Assembly (NCBI RefSeq): GCF_030704825.1
Contig: NZ_JAUYNX010000002.1
Coordinates: forward strand, 1 to 64,000
Reading direction: 5' to 3'
Length of the DNA: 64,000 bases
Source: Brevundimonas sp.
Lineage (GTDB): Bacteria > Pseudomonadota > Alphaproteobacteria > Caulobacterales > Caulobacteraceae
Position 1 is the stretch's first letter. Each line of letters starts with the position of its first letter. Position numbers and translations under genes: made by a program. The notes under the pieces were generated by a model, which saw nothing but the letters and a program-made list of their open reading frames with translations, ran no database searches and was not told where the DNA came from. Below, piece after piece: positions 46,300-56,950 of this stretch.

Positions 46300-47073
46300 T
46301 CAGAACGACTGGTACTGCCCGCCGATGGCGTAGGTGAAGCCGACCGGCAGGGCGTTGCGGATCTGGGTGACGAAGTTCGCCACCTCGCCGAGGTTCGAGC
46401 GCGGCACGAAGATGATGTCGCCGCGCCGCAGGGCCACGACCTCGCCCCGCCGGGGCCGCAGGTCCACCGCCCGCATCATCCGCACCCCGCCCGGCCCGCG
46501 CCGGATCAGCGCCACCTCGCCCTGGCGGGCGGTCGGCAGGAAGTCTCCGGCCTGGATGATGGCCTGATAGGCGTCCAGATCGCCGTTCATCTCGATCATG
46601 CCCGGCGTGCGCACCTCGCCGCCGACCCAGACGCGGATCGGGCCGGCCGTCTTCAGGGTGACCTCGACCACGGGACGGCGCAGCTGGCTGGCGAAGGCCG
46701 CGGAGGCGTCGGCCTCGAGCTCGGCGATGGTCCGGTCGGCCGCCATGATCTGGCCGACCAGCGGCAGGGAAATCCGCCCGTCGGGGCCGACCCTTTGCGT
46801 CCGGGTCAGTTCGGCGGCGGTCGGCGTGGCGATCTCGATCTCGTCGCCGGGATACAGAACATATTCCGGCTCCATCTCGGTCCAGTCGGCGAAGCCGATC
46901 TCGGGAAAGGCGGTGCGGCCCACACTCTGGACGCGGGCGCCGCCGCCCGAAGTCTGCGGCAGGGGCATGCGCGAGTCGTAGTCGCCGCCGCCCAGGCCCG
47001 GGACGCCGCCGCAGCCCGTCAGCCCGCCAGCCCCGATCAGGCCGAGCAGCATCAGGCGGCGGTCGATGGACAT
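46300..47073 (-). CDS. Polysaccharide export lipoprotein (Wza/OPX family)
   Basis: A 257-residue outer-membrane export protein: lipoprotein signal (GLIGAGGLTGC, Cys about 21), a poly_export domain (VLYPGDEIEIATPTAAEL, RVGPDGRISLPLVGQIMAAD, then TIAELEADASAAFASQLRRP) and two SLBB-like domains (IRVWVGGEVRTPGMIEMNG and AYQAIIQAGDFLPTARQGEV), ending in YSF-like QYQSF. It lacks the C-terminal helix of Wza, as HfsD-type proteins of Caulobacterales do, so a holdfast or capsule exporter is plausible. No glycosyltransferase or Wzc gene is beside it. A CtrA-like box lies upstream. Confidence 0.85.
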   Translation of the reverse strand: MSIDRRLMLLGLIGAGGLTGCGGVPGLGGGDYDSRMPLPQTSGGGARVQSVGRTAFPEIGFADWTEMEPEYVLYPGDEIEIATPTAAELTRTQRVGPDGRISLPLVGQIMAADRTIAELEADASAAFASQLRRPVVEVTLKTAGPIRVWVGGEVRTPGMIEMNGDLDAYQAIIQAGDFLPTARQGEVALIRRGPGGVRMMRAVDLRPRRGEVVALRRGDIIFVPRSNLGEVANFVTQIRNALPVGFTYAIGGQYQSF

Positions 47074-47123
47074 GGGGACTCACTCCGCGAAAACAGCGTC
47101 GGGGGCAGGGTCGGCGCTTAGGG

Positions 47124-47138
47124 GTAATCAGTGGTTAA
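47124..47138 (-). promoter_or_regulatory. CtrA-like box before the Wza-type gene
   Basis: On the minus strand TTAACCACTGATTAC reads TTAA-N7-TTAC, one base from the CtrA consensus, with the exact seven-base spacer. It is 51 bases upstream of the export gene's ATG at 47073. In Caulobacter, CtrA controls many envelope and polarity genes. Confidence 0.4.
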
Positions 47139-47273
47139 CGCGTCCGGCCGATGCGTGCCGGGGCGGCGGCGCTTGATGAACAGATGCGCCCCGGATAGGC
47201 CAGACTGCGGATATCCCTGTGAGGGGTTCCCGCGTGTTCGCCCGCCACGATCAACCGCCTTCCGGAGTCTGCA

Positions 47274-47774
47274 ATGTCCCGCGCCTCTCTCGCCATCGCC
47301 GCTGCGGTCGCCGTTCTCGCCACGACGCCCGCCGTCGCCCAGGATCACGCCCACGGCCCCGCCCATGCCGCGGGCTCCGTAGCCGCGGAAGCGGCGGACG
47401 CGGCGACGGTCGTCGACGCCTTCCATGCCGCGCTCAAGGCCGGCGACACGGCCGCCGTCCTGGCCCTGCTGGCTCCGGAGGTGATGATTTTCGAGGAAGG
47501 CGGCGCGGAGCGGTCCCGCGACGAATATGCGTCCCATCATCTGGGTTCGGACGCCGCCTTCGCCGCCGCCTCCGAGGCCGTCGTGGCGCGGAGATCGGGC
47601 TGGGCCGACGGCGATGTCGCCTGGATCGCCAGCGAGGGCCGCACGACGGGACAGTTCAACGGGCGCGCCGTGGATAGGCTGACGACCGAGACCATGGTGC
47701 TGAAGCGGCACGCTGACGGCTGGCGCATCCACCACATCCACTGGTCATCGCGCGCGCCCAGCCAGGCGCACTAG
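47274..47774 (+). CDS. Secreted SnoaL/NTF2-like protein (DUF4440 type)
   Basis: A 166-residue protein with a signal peptide (1-22, cut after AVA), a His-rich spacer (DHAHGPAHA) and an NTF2-like domain: VVDAFHAALKAGDTAAVLAL, LLAPEVMIFEEGGAERSRDE, then LTTETMVLKRHADGWRIHHIHWSS. The pattern is a SnoaL-like ketosteroid-isomerase fold of the DUF4440 type, exported here. The His-rich stretch and the closeness to the copC-copD genes (convergent, six bases away) hint at copper, but no ligand is known. Confidence 0.82.
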   Translation: MSRASLAIAAAVAVLATTPAVAQDHAHGPAHAAGSVAAEAADAATVVDAFHAALKAGDTAAVLALLAPEVMIFEEGGAERSRDEYASHHLGSDAAFAAASEAVVARRSGWADGDVAWIASEGRTTGQFNGRAVDRLTTETMVLKRHADGWRIHHIHWSSRAPSQAH

Positions 47775-47779
47775 CCAGG

Positions 47780-48694
47780 TCACATGGCCGACGGCGGGGC
47801 GAGCGTGCCCATCACCGCCACGACGGCCAGCAGCAAGGCCCCGGCCAGCGTCTCCGCAAGGACGCTGTGTCGGAGCCTTTGGAACGCCGGTCGGGGATCC
47901 TGGCCGCCCGCCAGAGCCGAACCCAGGGCCGGCGTGAGGCGGAAGCGGTTTCGCGCGGCCAGGGCGAGCATCAGGGCGAACAGCGCGAGTTTGGCGATCA
48001 GAAGCTGACCATAGGGGCTGGCGCCGATTTCCATGACGCGGGCCGGACCGACCAGGAACCAGCTGTTCACGAGGCCGGTCAGGACCAGCAGGACAACGGC
48101 GAGGGTCCCCAGACCGGAGAAGCCGTCCAGGGCGCGATGGATCGCCAGGTCGTCCGGTCCGGTCCGGCGCAGCAACAGGATCGTCAGGGCGGTCAAGGCC
48201 CCCAGCCACAGGGCGGCGGCGGCGGCATGAACAATGTCGGCCGTCAGATGAACCAGCCCGCCGGCGCCGTCGGTCGCGGCGCCGTGACCGGTCCATGCGA
48301 AACTGGCGACGACGGCCAGTCCGGTCGTGGCCGTCAGGGCCCAGAGCGCCCGGCCCGGTCTCATGGCGAGGATCGCGGCAAGGCCGAGAAGGGCGAGGCC
48401 GGCCCGGGCGGCCATGGCCATGCCCAGCGCCGTGCCGGTGACCATGAAGGACAGCGAGGCGGGCCTGACGGCTTCGCTCAGCGACCCGGCCATGACGGCG
48501 GTCTGGGCCACCAGGGCGGCGAGAGAACCGAGCGCGACGACGCCGGCCGCGACGAACAGGGCGGCGCGAGCCTGGATCAGGTTTGGAACTGCGGGGGCCC
48601 CGAAACTGTGAAGCAGGAACAGCGGCGCGCCGAAGAGGACGACGGCGCTGCTGTACTGAAGCCAGCGGAGCAAGATGACCGCGGCTTCCAGCAC
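47780..48694 (-). CDS. copD: Copper resistance membrane protein CopD
   Basis: A 304-residue integral membrane protein with eight hydrophobic helices of the CopD family. Conserved features are WLQYSSAVVLFGAPLF in the first helix, the FAWTGHGAA segment, a His in the VHLTADIVHAAAAALWLGAL helix (potential copper ligand), the GLVNSWFLVG segment and the KLALFALMLALAARNRFRLTP end. CopD is thought to move copper across the inner membrane together with periplasmic CopC. It starts four bases after the copC stop, in a copC-copD operon. Confidence 0.9.
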   Translation of the reverse strand: MLEAAVILLRWLQYSSAVVLFGAPLFLLHSFGAPAVPNLIQARAALFVAAGVVALGSLAALVAQTAVMAGSLSEAVRPASLSFMVTGTALGMAMAARAGLALLGLAAILAMRPGRALWALTATTGLAVVASFAWTGHGAATDGAGGLVHLTADIVHAAAAALWLGALTALTILLLRRTGPDDLAIHRALDGFSGLGTLAVVLLVLTGLVNSWFLVGPARVMEIGASPYGQLLIAKLALFALMLALAARNRFRLTPALGSALAGGQDPRPAFQRLRHSVLAETLAGALLLAVVAVMGTLAPPSAM

Positions 48695-48698
48695 GCCG

Positions 48699-49061
48699 TC
48701 AGCGCACCGAGAAGGTGTAGGAACCCGTCATGCGGTGGCCGTCGCCCGACGCGATGCGCCAGTCCACACGGTAGGCGCCGGCCGCCAACGGACGCGCCAG
48801 AGTCCCGGTCAGGGTCCTGCCGTCCTCGGCCACCGAGGTGCGCACCGCGATCTTCTCGCCCGCCGCGTTGACGACGTCGAAGCCGGAAAACGCCGCAACG
48901 GTGCGTTCGCTGAAGGTCAGGCTGAGCGACCGGGTCGCGGCCACTGTCGAATTGGGCGCCGGGGTCGCGCTGACCAGCCGGGCGTGGGCCGCCGCCGGCC
49001 CGGCGGCGAAGGTCATGACCGCCGCCACGGCGATCAGCGGCGCGGGGTTGAAGCGAGGCAT
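48699..49061 (-). CDS. copC: Copper-binding periplasmic protein CopC
   Basis: A 120-residue periplasmic protein: signal peptide (1-25), then a mature N-terminus beginning HARLVSATPAPNS, whose first His forms the copper(II) site. The beta-sandwich body carries LTFSERTVAAFSGFDVVNA and GDGHRMTGSYTFSV with the second His. The short type without Met-rich loop probably binds copper(II) only. It is upstream of copD with a four-base gap; its promoter is in the 385-base gap that also serves the GH3 gene. Confidence 0.92.
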   Translation of the reverse strand: MPRFNPAPLIAVAAVMTFAAGPAAAHARLVSATPAPNSTVAATRSLSLTFSERTVAAFSGFDVVNAAGEKIAVRTSVAEDGRTLTGTLARPLAAGAYRVDWRIASGDGHRMTGSYTFSVR

Positions 49062-49446
49062 ATCCAGTCTCCGCCATGGCCGGTGCGGCCGTGTACTCTT
49101 TTACGCGCCGGACGGGCGCTTCCCTCATCAAGGACGATCGCGGTCGATTCAGGGGTCGGCCGCCTCACCTGACCGGGCCGTCCGCGCGCCCGGGTGCGGT
49201 CGGAGAGTTTCGCGACCAACCATTCCCTACCGCCTTGCCGACGTCAACGCGCCGTCCGGGCCCTGGGCCAAACGAGATCTGCCCGGATTGTGAACGCTCA
49301 CAATCTGTGCTCTCCTTGGCTCAGGAGGCGGAGTCCTCGGGGAGGAAGGCGGCAAAGACGCGTTGTGCGGGAAAACCGGGTTCATCGCGTCCATCGCTGC
49401 CGACACCCCGGCGTCATTTGAGCCCGCTGTCCGACCGGAGGACGAA
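49062..49446. other. Divergent promoter region of copC and the GH3 gene
   Basis: A 385-base gap with no supported gene; frames crossing it are Pro/Arg-rich shadows. The left part must carry the copC promoter, but no clear metal-regulator operator was seen. The right part holds the LacI-type operator (49287-49304) and the leader that resembles the one before the TonB receptor. The leader is about 140 bases long to the GH3 start. Confidence 0.55.
49287..49304. promoter_or_regulatory. LacI-type operator before the GH3 gene
   Basis: ATTGTGAACGCTCACAAT is an 18-base near-palindrome with a central CG, the hallmark of LacI-family operators; only one pair of positions departs from symmetry. It lies 143 bases before the GH3 start. 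The same motif recurs at 52003-52020 before the TonB receptor gene, with an extended similar leader. The LacI regulator at 58570 is the likely binder. Confidence 0.82.
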
Positions 49447-51948
<2,502 letters not shown>

Positions 51949-52002
51949 CAACAACGGGCGGAGCGATTGAAAATTCAAGCATTCACGGGATCAAAACGAA
52001 CC

Positions 52003-52020
52003 ATTGTGAACGCTCTCAAC
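52003..52020. promoter_or_regulatory. LacI-type operator before the TonB receptor gene
   Basis: ATTGTGAACGCTCTCAAC matches the operator at 49287-49304 in 15 of 18 positions, including the central CG; the left half is identical, the right half degenerate. It is 222 bases before the receptor's ATG. Downstream it continues into a leader that resembles that of the GH3 gene up to about 52067. Confidence 0.78.
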
Positions 52021-52224
52021 CTGTGCTTAGCTTGATATCAGAAGGCGGAGACCTTCGAGGTAGGAAACCCAGGAGCGCGCCCGTTCGCGGACGTGAAACA
52101 CCGCGCCGCCGATACTGCGGCGCTGCGGCGGCGGCGGAGTCCGCAGCCGCCGGTCCCCTGCGCCTGCCTCGGCGGCCCCCGTTTCGACCACGAGGGTTTT
52201 TAGCGGCGAAGAGGGGGAAGTTCG
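52021..52224 (+). promoter_or_regulatory. Structured 5' leader of the TonB receptor gene
   Basis: The first part (52021-52067; CTGTGCTTAG ... AAGGCGGAG ... TAGGAAAC) resembles the matching part of the GH3 leader. Further on, two stems are visible: CGCCGC (52105-52110) with GCGGCG (52117-52122), and GCTGCGG (52123-52129) with CCGCAGC (52141-52147). A purine-rich GAAGAGGGGGAAG site precedes the ATG at 52225. The length and stems suggest post-transcriptional control, which is inference. Confidence 0.5.
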
Positions 52225-55200
52225 ATGAGAGTGAACCGTGCGATCTGGCTGGGGGCCCTGATGGCCAGCAGCGCGCTTTCGGGTCCGGTCCTGGCGCAGG
52301 ACCCTGGCGATGCGCCGGCGACCGAGATCGACGAGGTCATCGTCACCGGCATCCGCCGGTCGCAGGAGCAGTCGATCGACATCAAGCGGGACTCGACCGC
52401 GATCGTCGACGCCATCTCCGCAGAGGATATCGGCAAGCTGCCGGACGTCACCGTCGCCGACGCGCTCCAACGGATCGCGGGCATCCAGGTGCAGCGCAAC
52501 GCGGGTGAAGGTTCGACGGTGAACATCCGCGGTCTGCCGCAGGTCGTGACCCTTCTGAACGGCGAGCAGTATCTGAGCGCCGGCAACCTGGGCACCGCCC
52601 AGCCGAACCTCAACGACGTGCCGTCGCAGCTGATGAGTTCGATCGTCGTCTTCAAATCGATGGACCCGCGCAACGCCCTGTCCGGGATTTCTGGCACCAT
52701 CGACCTGCGCACCCGGCGTCCGTTCGACTTCGATCACGGAACCACGGTCGCCCTGACCCAGGAGTACGCCACCGGCGAGGACACCGGCGAGGACGACTAT
52801 CTGTTCAACGGCCTGCTCAACTGGCGGACCGACGGCTTCGGCGTGATGGTCTCCGGTGTCGTGAGCCAGGCCAATCTCGGCAACAACTATTCCGGCGTCA
52901 GCGGCGGAGTCTTCGGCAACAACGACTGGGGCGGCGCCGGCGACAACTGGATCGCGCCCCATGGCTACGACAGCTTCCGGCGGGTGGTCGAGCGCGACCG
53001 CTACAGCCTGAACGGCGCCCTGCAATGGGAGATCGGTGAGGGCCTGACCCTGACCGGCGAGGCCTTCTATACCAACCAGAAGGAATACAATCGGGCGGCG
53101 GGCCTCAACATCTCCAACCGCTGGAGCGCGCTGGGATGGACCACTCCGACGGTGTCCGAACCCACCGGCGTCAACGGCGGCAATGGCCAGCCGTGGCTCG
53201 ATGTCGAGGAATATGACCTCGACGTCTGGTGGATGAACTCCTTCACCGTGAACCGGGTCACCGAGACCGAATCGACGAACCTCAACCTGGAGCTCGACTA
53301 CGACAACGGCGGGCCGTTCCGCGTCTCGGCCCGCGTGATCCATGCGGACGCCGATCTGCTCAGCATGAACGGCCAGGTGCAGGGCGATCTGTCGAACTGG
53401 CAGTATTCGCCGGACCGGCAGTTCACCCTGTTCCGCGATCCGAACGACCGTACGCGCGGACCCTTCTACCCGGCCTCGATCGCGGCCCTGTACCCGGCCT
53501 CGCAGTATTCCAACGGCGTCGTCGGCTCGAACGGGGGCCGCTACATCAACCCCAATCCGCTGGGCATCGGCGAGGACCCGCTGGTCCATCTGGACATCGG
53601 CGGATCGAACACCGTCTGGAGCCGGTTCGACCAGCCGATCGCGGGCGGTCTCGGACCCGGGCACACGCTGACCGACTATATGTCGAACCTCGACAGCTAC
53701 GCGGTGGCCGCCTTCTCGTCCGAGGGCAACCAGCGCAACGAGTCGAGCCTGGACGTGGCCCGCGTCGACGGCTCCTACGACTTCGACGCGCCCTTGCTCG
53801 GCTTTATCACCCGCATCGACATGGGCGGACGATTCTCCGAGCGAGAAGTGGAAATCGAGAATTTCCATCTGTTCTCGGACTTCTACGCGGGCAACGGCGC
53901 CACGAATCCGAACGGTTGTTCGGCCCAGTGGAAGGCCATCGACGTGGTCATGAACCAGAACCAGTGCCAGGCGGGCGAGATGGTGTCCAACCCGGCATTC
54001 AACCCCCTGCTTCCGGTCGGCGCGACACCCGGCAACTGCGGCGGCGGCGCTCCGAACACGCCCACCTGCTTTCAGGGCTATACGGTCAACCGGCCGACAA
54101 AGCTGAACGAGCACAACAACGTCTATTTCCTCGACAGCTACGGCTCGATCACCCGGGGCCTGCCCGGCGTGTGGGTCATCGACCCGCGGGATTTCGACGA
54201 CGTCACCGCCTTCCAGCAGAGGGTGTTCGGCAGCGCCTATCCGGTCATCATCCCGGGCAACAGCTATGACGTCGCCCTGGTCGAACAGAGCGTCTACCTG
54301 ACCTCCGGAATCGAGGTCGGCGCGCTGCACGGCGACATCGGCCTGAAGGTGATCCGCACCGAGATGGACGTGCGACAAAACCTGACCGGGGAAACCCGCA
54401 ACTACGGCGACACCAACCTGGACGTCGGGGACACCTTCTCGAGCCGGAGCTATTACGACTACCTGCCGTCGGTGAATCTGGCCTGGGACTTCAGCGACCG
54501 GCTCAGGCTGCGGGGCGCGTTCAACAAGACCATGATCCCCCTCGACCTGGGCAACTATGGCGGCGGCGTCACGATCCAGACCGCCGATTCGCTCGGGCCC
54601 ACGCCTGCTGATCCGACCGCCCCCCCGGTCGGCGTGCGCCGGGTCACCGGAGCGAGCGCCAACGGCAACCCTGACCTCAATCCGTGGCGTTCGGACAACT
54701 ACGACCTGAGCCTGGAGTACTATCTCGGCCGCGGGACCCTGTTCAACGTCGCCCTGTTCAAGCTGAACATCGAGAGCTTCGTGACCCGCGCCACGGTTCT
54801 CGACGGCGAGTTCCCCGACCAGGACGGCGTCATCCGTCGCATCGTGCCGGTGAATCGGCCGGTCCAGGGGGAGGGCGGGGAACTGCAGGGGATCGAGCTG
54901 GGCGCCAAGATCGCGCTGAGCGACTTCCTGCCCGAAGGCGGCCTTCTGTCGAACTTCGGTTTTGACGGCAGCTTCACCTTCTCGGACAGTTCGCAGAACG
55001 CGACCAACCTGTCCGGCGAGGATCTGCCGTTCCCGGACAATTCCAAATACCAGCTGAACGCGGCCGTCTGGTACCAGGACGACCGGCTGCAGGCCCGCGT
55101 CGCCTACAACTACCGCACCCCGCGACTGTCGGGCACGTTCGGGCAGATCCCGATCTATCAGGACACCGCCCAGTATCTGGACGTGAACGTCACCTATGAG

Positions 55201-55353
55201 GTGAACGACATCGTCAGCATCTATCTGAACGGGTCGAACGTCCTCGGCGAGATCGAGGAGTACTATCTGGAGTTCGAGGACGGGGCCCAGCAGTTCCACT
55301 CGCGCAACCAGTTCGAGCCGCGATACTCCGTGGGCCTTCGCGCCCGGTTCTAG
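52225..55353 (+). CDS. TonB-dependent outer-membrane receptor
   Basis: A 1042-residue receptor that should import a carbohydrate or related ligand across the outer membrane using TonB energy. It has a signal peptide (1-24, cut after VLA), a TonB-box-like EIDEVIVTG (34-42), a plug domain (IGKLPDVTVADALQRIAGIQ, VNIRGLPQVVTLLNGEQYLS, then SGISGTIDLRTRRPFDF), and a 22-strand barrel ending in the C-terminal Phe of VGLRARF. The plug style is that of the Caulobacterales/Xanthomonas receptors found in carbohydrate-utilisation loci. It is under its own LacI-type operator and followed by a terminator. Confidence 0.93.
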   Translation: MRVNRAIWLGALMASSALSGPVLAQDPGDAPATEIDEVIVTGIRRSQEQSIDIKRDSTAIVDAISAEDIGKLPDVTVADALQRIAGIQVQRNAGEGSTVNIRGLPQVVTLLNGEQYLSAGNLGTAQPNLNDVPSQLMSSIVVFKSMDPRNALSGISGTIDLRTRRPFDFDHGTTVALTQEYATGEDTGEDDYLFNGLLNWRTDGFGVMVSGVVSQANLGNNYSGVSGGVFGNNDWGGAGDNWIAPHGYDSFRRVVERDRYSLNGALQWEIGEGLTLTGEAFYTNQKEYNRAAGLNISNRWSALGWTTPTVSEPTGVNGGNGQPWLDVEEYDLDVWWMNSFTVNRVTETESTNLNLELDYDNGGPFRVSARVIHADADLLSMNGQVQGDLSNWQYSPDRQFTLFRDPNDRTRGPFYPASIAALYPASQYSNGVVGSNGGRYINPNPLGIGEDPLVHLDIGGSNTVWSRFDQPIAGGLGPGHTLTDYMSNLDSYAVAAFSSEGNQRNESSLDVARVDGSYDFDAPLLGFITRIDMGGRFSEREVEIENFHLFSDFYAGNGATNPNGCSAQWKAIDVVMNQNQCQAGEMVSNPAFNPLLPVGATPGNCGGGAPNTPTCFQGYTVNRPTKLNEHNNVYFLDSYGSITRGLPGVWVIDPRDFDDVTAFQQRVFGSAYPVIIPGNSYDVALVEQSVYLTSGIEVGALHGDIGLKVIRTEMDVRQNLTGETRNYGDTNLDVGDTFSSRSYYDYLPSVNLAWDFSDRLRLRGAFNKTMIPLDLGNYGGGVTIQTADSLGPTPADPTAPPVGVRRVTGASANGNPDLNPWRSDNYDLSLEYYLGRGTLFNVALFKLNIESFVTRATVLDGEFPDQDGVIRRIVPVNRPVQGEGGELQGIELGAKIALSDFLPEGGLLSNFGFDGSFTFSDSSQNATNLSGEDLPFPDNSKYQLNAAVWYQDDRLQARVAYNYRTPRLSGTFGQIPIYQDTAQYLDVNVTYEVNDIVSIYLNGSNVLGEIEEYYLEFEDGAQQFHSRNQFEPRYSVGLRARF

Positions 55354-55369
55354 CTTCCCCTGAAGACCT

Positions 55370-55404
55370 GGCCGGCGGCGGAGACGTCGCCGGCCGACTT
55401 TTCA
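55370..55404 (+). terminator. Terminator after the TonB receptor gene
   Basis: GGCCGGCG (55370-55377) pairs exactly with CGCCGGCC (55388-55395) with a ten-base loop, followed by GACTTTTC. It is 16 bases after the receptor's stop and before the first halogenase-family gene, so it may lower downstream expression relative to the receptor. Confidence 0.75.
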
Positions 55405-55432
55405 GACGGCCTTTTGGGTGCAACCTTCCCTG

Positions 55433-56950
55433 ATGGACCCGGATTCCCGCATCCGAAGCGTGATCATCGTCGGCGGCGGCACCGCCGGCTGGATGACGGC
55501 GGCGGCCCTCGTCCAGCATTTCCGCGGAACCCCGCTCAGGATCACGGTGGTGGAGTCCTCCGGGATCGGGACCATCGGCGTCGGCGAAGCCACCATCCCG
55601 ACGATCCGCCGCTTCTACGCCCGGTTGGGGCTGAGCGACGCGGAGGTGATGCGGGCGACCGGCGCCACCTGCAAGCTCGGGATCCGCTTCTGCGACTGGT
55701 CGGAACCCGGCTCGGATTTCATCCATCCGTTCGGCCTCTACGGCCAGGACCTGAAGGGGATCGGCTTCCATCACTTCTGGCTCGCCGATCGCGAGCGGGG
55801 CGAGACCGCCCCGATCAGCGCCTATTCCCTAGGAGCCTCCCTGGCGAAAGCCGGACGATTCGTCACGCCGTCGCCGCATCCCCCTTCCAGCCTGTCGGTG
55901 TTCGACTGGGCCCTGCACCTGGACGCCACGGCCTTCGCCCAGCATTTGCGCGCCTATGCCGAGGCCGGCGGATGCACGCGGATCGACGCATGCATCCAGG
56001 GCGTGGACCTGCGGCCCGAGGACGGCTTCATCAAGGGCCTCGTGCTGGACGACGACCGGCGGATCGAGGCTGACCTGTTCATCGACTGCTCGGGCTTTCG
56101 CGCCCTCCTCATCGGCGAGGCGCTGGCCGAGCCGTATGAGGACTGGTCCCGGTGGCTGTTCTGCGACGCCGCCTTCGCGGTGCAGAGCGAGAACGCCCCG
56201 GGCGACGAGCCGCCGCCCTTCACGCGGGTGACGGCCCGGCCGTCCGGCTGGCAGTGGGGCATCCCGCTGCGCCATCGCGCCGGCAACGGCATCGTCTTCT
56301 CCAGCCGCCATGTCACCGACGAGCAGGCCCTCGCGGACCTGACGCCGAACCTGATGGGACGTCCGCTGACGGAGCCCCGACGCATCGGCTTCCGTCCCGG
56401 CCGCCGCCGCCGCGCCTGGGTGAAGAACTGCGTCTCGATAGGCCTGTCGTCGGGTTTCCTCGAACCGCTGGAGAGCACCTCCATCGCCCTGATCGAGACC
56501 GCGATCGACCGGCTGAAAAGTCTATTCCCGGATCGCGGGTTCGCGACGCCGGTCCTCGACGAGTTCAATGACCAGACGGCCCGCGAGATGGAACGGACCC
56601 GGGACTTCGTGATCCTGCACTACAAGCTGAACGGTCGCGATGAGCCGTTCTGGCGTGACTGTCGCGAGGCCGCCATTCCGGAGACGTTGCAGCGCAAGCT
56701 CGACCTGTGGAAGGCGCGCGGAGAGTTCGTCCGCTACCGCTGGGAGATGTTCCACCCGGCCAGCTGGCTGGCGATATACGCCGGCTTCGGAGTCTGGCCG
56801 GACGGCTACGACCCGGCCGTCGGCGCCCTCGACCCGGACCAGCTGTCCCGCAGTCTCGCCGCGATGCGCCAGGCGGTCGCCGACGCCGTGGCCCGCGCCC
56901 CCGCCCACGCCGAATTCCTGTCTTCCCTCCAGCCTCCGGTCGCCGCATGA
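55433..56950 (+). CDS. Tryptophan-halogenase family flavoprotein (copy 1)
   Basis: A 505-residue FAD protein of the flavin-dependent halogenase family. FAD-binding GGGTAG (14-19), IGVGEATIP (48-56), the conserved Lys (K81 in ATCKLGIRF) that lies where PrnA/RebH carry the catalytic Lys, and the family marker WQWGIP all occur, so the halogenase active-site set appears intact. BrvH of Brevundimonas, an indole brominase, is the described relative from a TonB-receptor neighbourhood. The natural substrate is not known; catabolic-locus members may not halogenate. The ATG at 55433 is used; a GTG at 55418 is possible. The stop overlaps the start of copy 2. Confidence 0.85.
   Translation: MDPDSRIRSVIIVGGGTAGWMTAAALVQHFRGTPLRITVVESSGIGTIGVGEATIPTIRRFYARLGLSDAEVMRATGATCKLGIRFCDWSEPGSDFIHPFGLYGQDLKGIGFHHFWLADRERGETAPISAYSLGASLAKAGRFVTPSPHPPSSLSVFDWALHLDATAFAQHLRAYAEAGGCTRIDACIQGVDLRPEDGFIKGLVLDDDRRIEADLFIDCSGFRALLIGEALAEPYEDWSRWLFCDAAFAVQSENAPGDEPPPFTRVTARPSGWQWGIPLRHRAGNGIVFSSRHVTDEQALADLTPNLMGRPLTEPRRIGFRPGRRRRAWVKNCVSIGLSSGFLEPLESTSIALIETAIDRLKSLFPDRGFATPVLDEFNDQTAREMERTRDFVILHYKLNGRDEPFWRDCREAAIPETLQRKLDLWKARGEFVRYRWEMFHPASWLAIYAGFGVWPDGYDPAVGALDPDQLSRSLAAMRQAVADAVARAPAHAEFLSSLQPPVAA

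Noticed and set aside
49034..49219. A 61-residue leftward frame upstream of copC
   Set aside because: Arg/Pro-rich translation, no ribosome site and overlap with the copC start region.
52027..55299. A leftward 1090-residue open frame opposite the TonB receptor
   Set aside because: Its translation is a shadow rich in Val, Arg, His and Gly without motifs, while the plus-strand frame has a clear receptor sequence.
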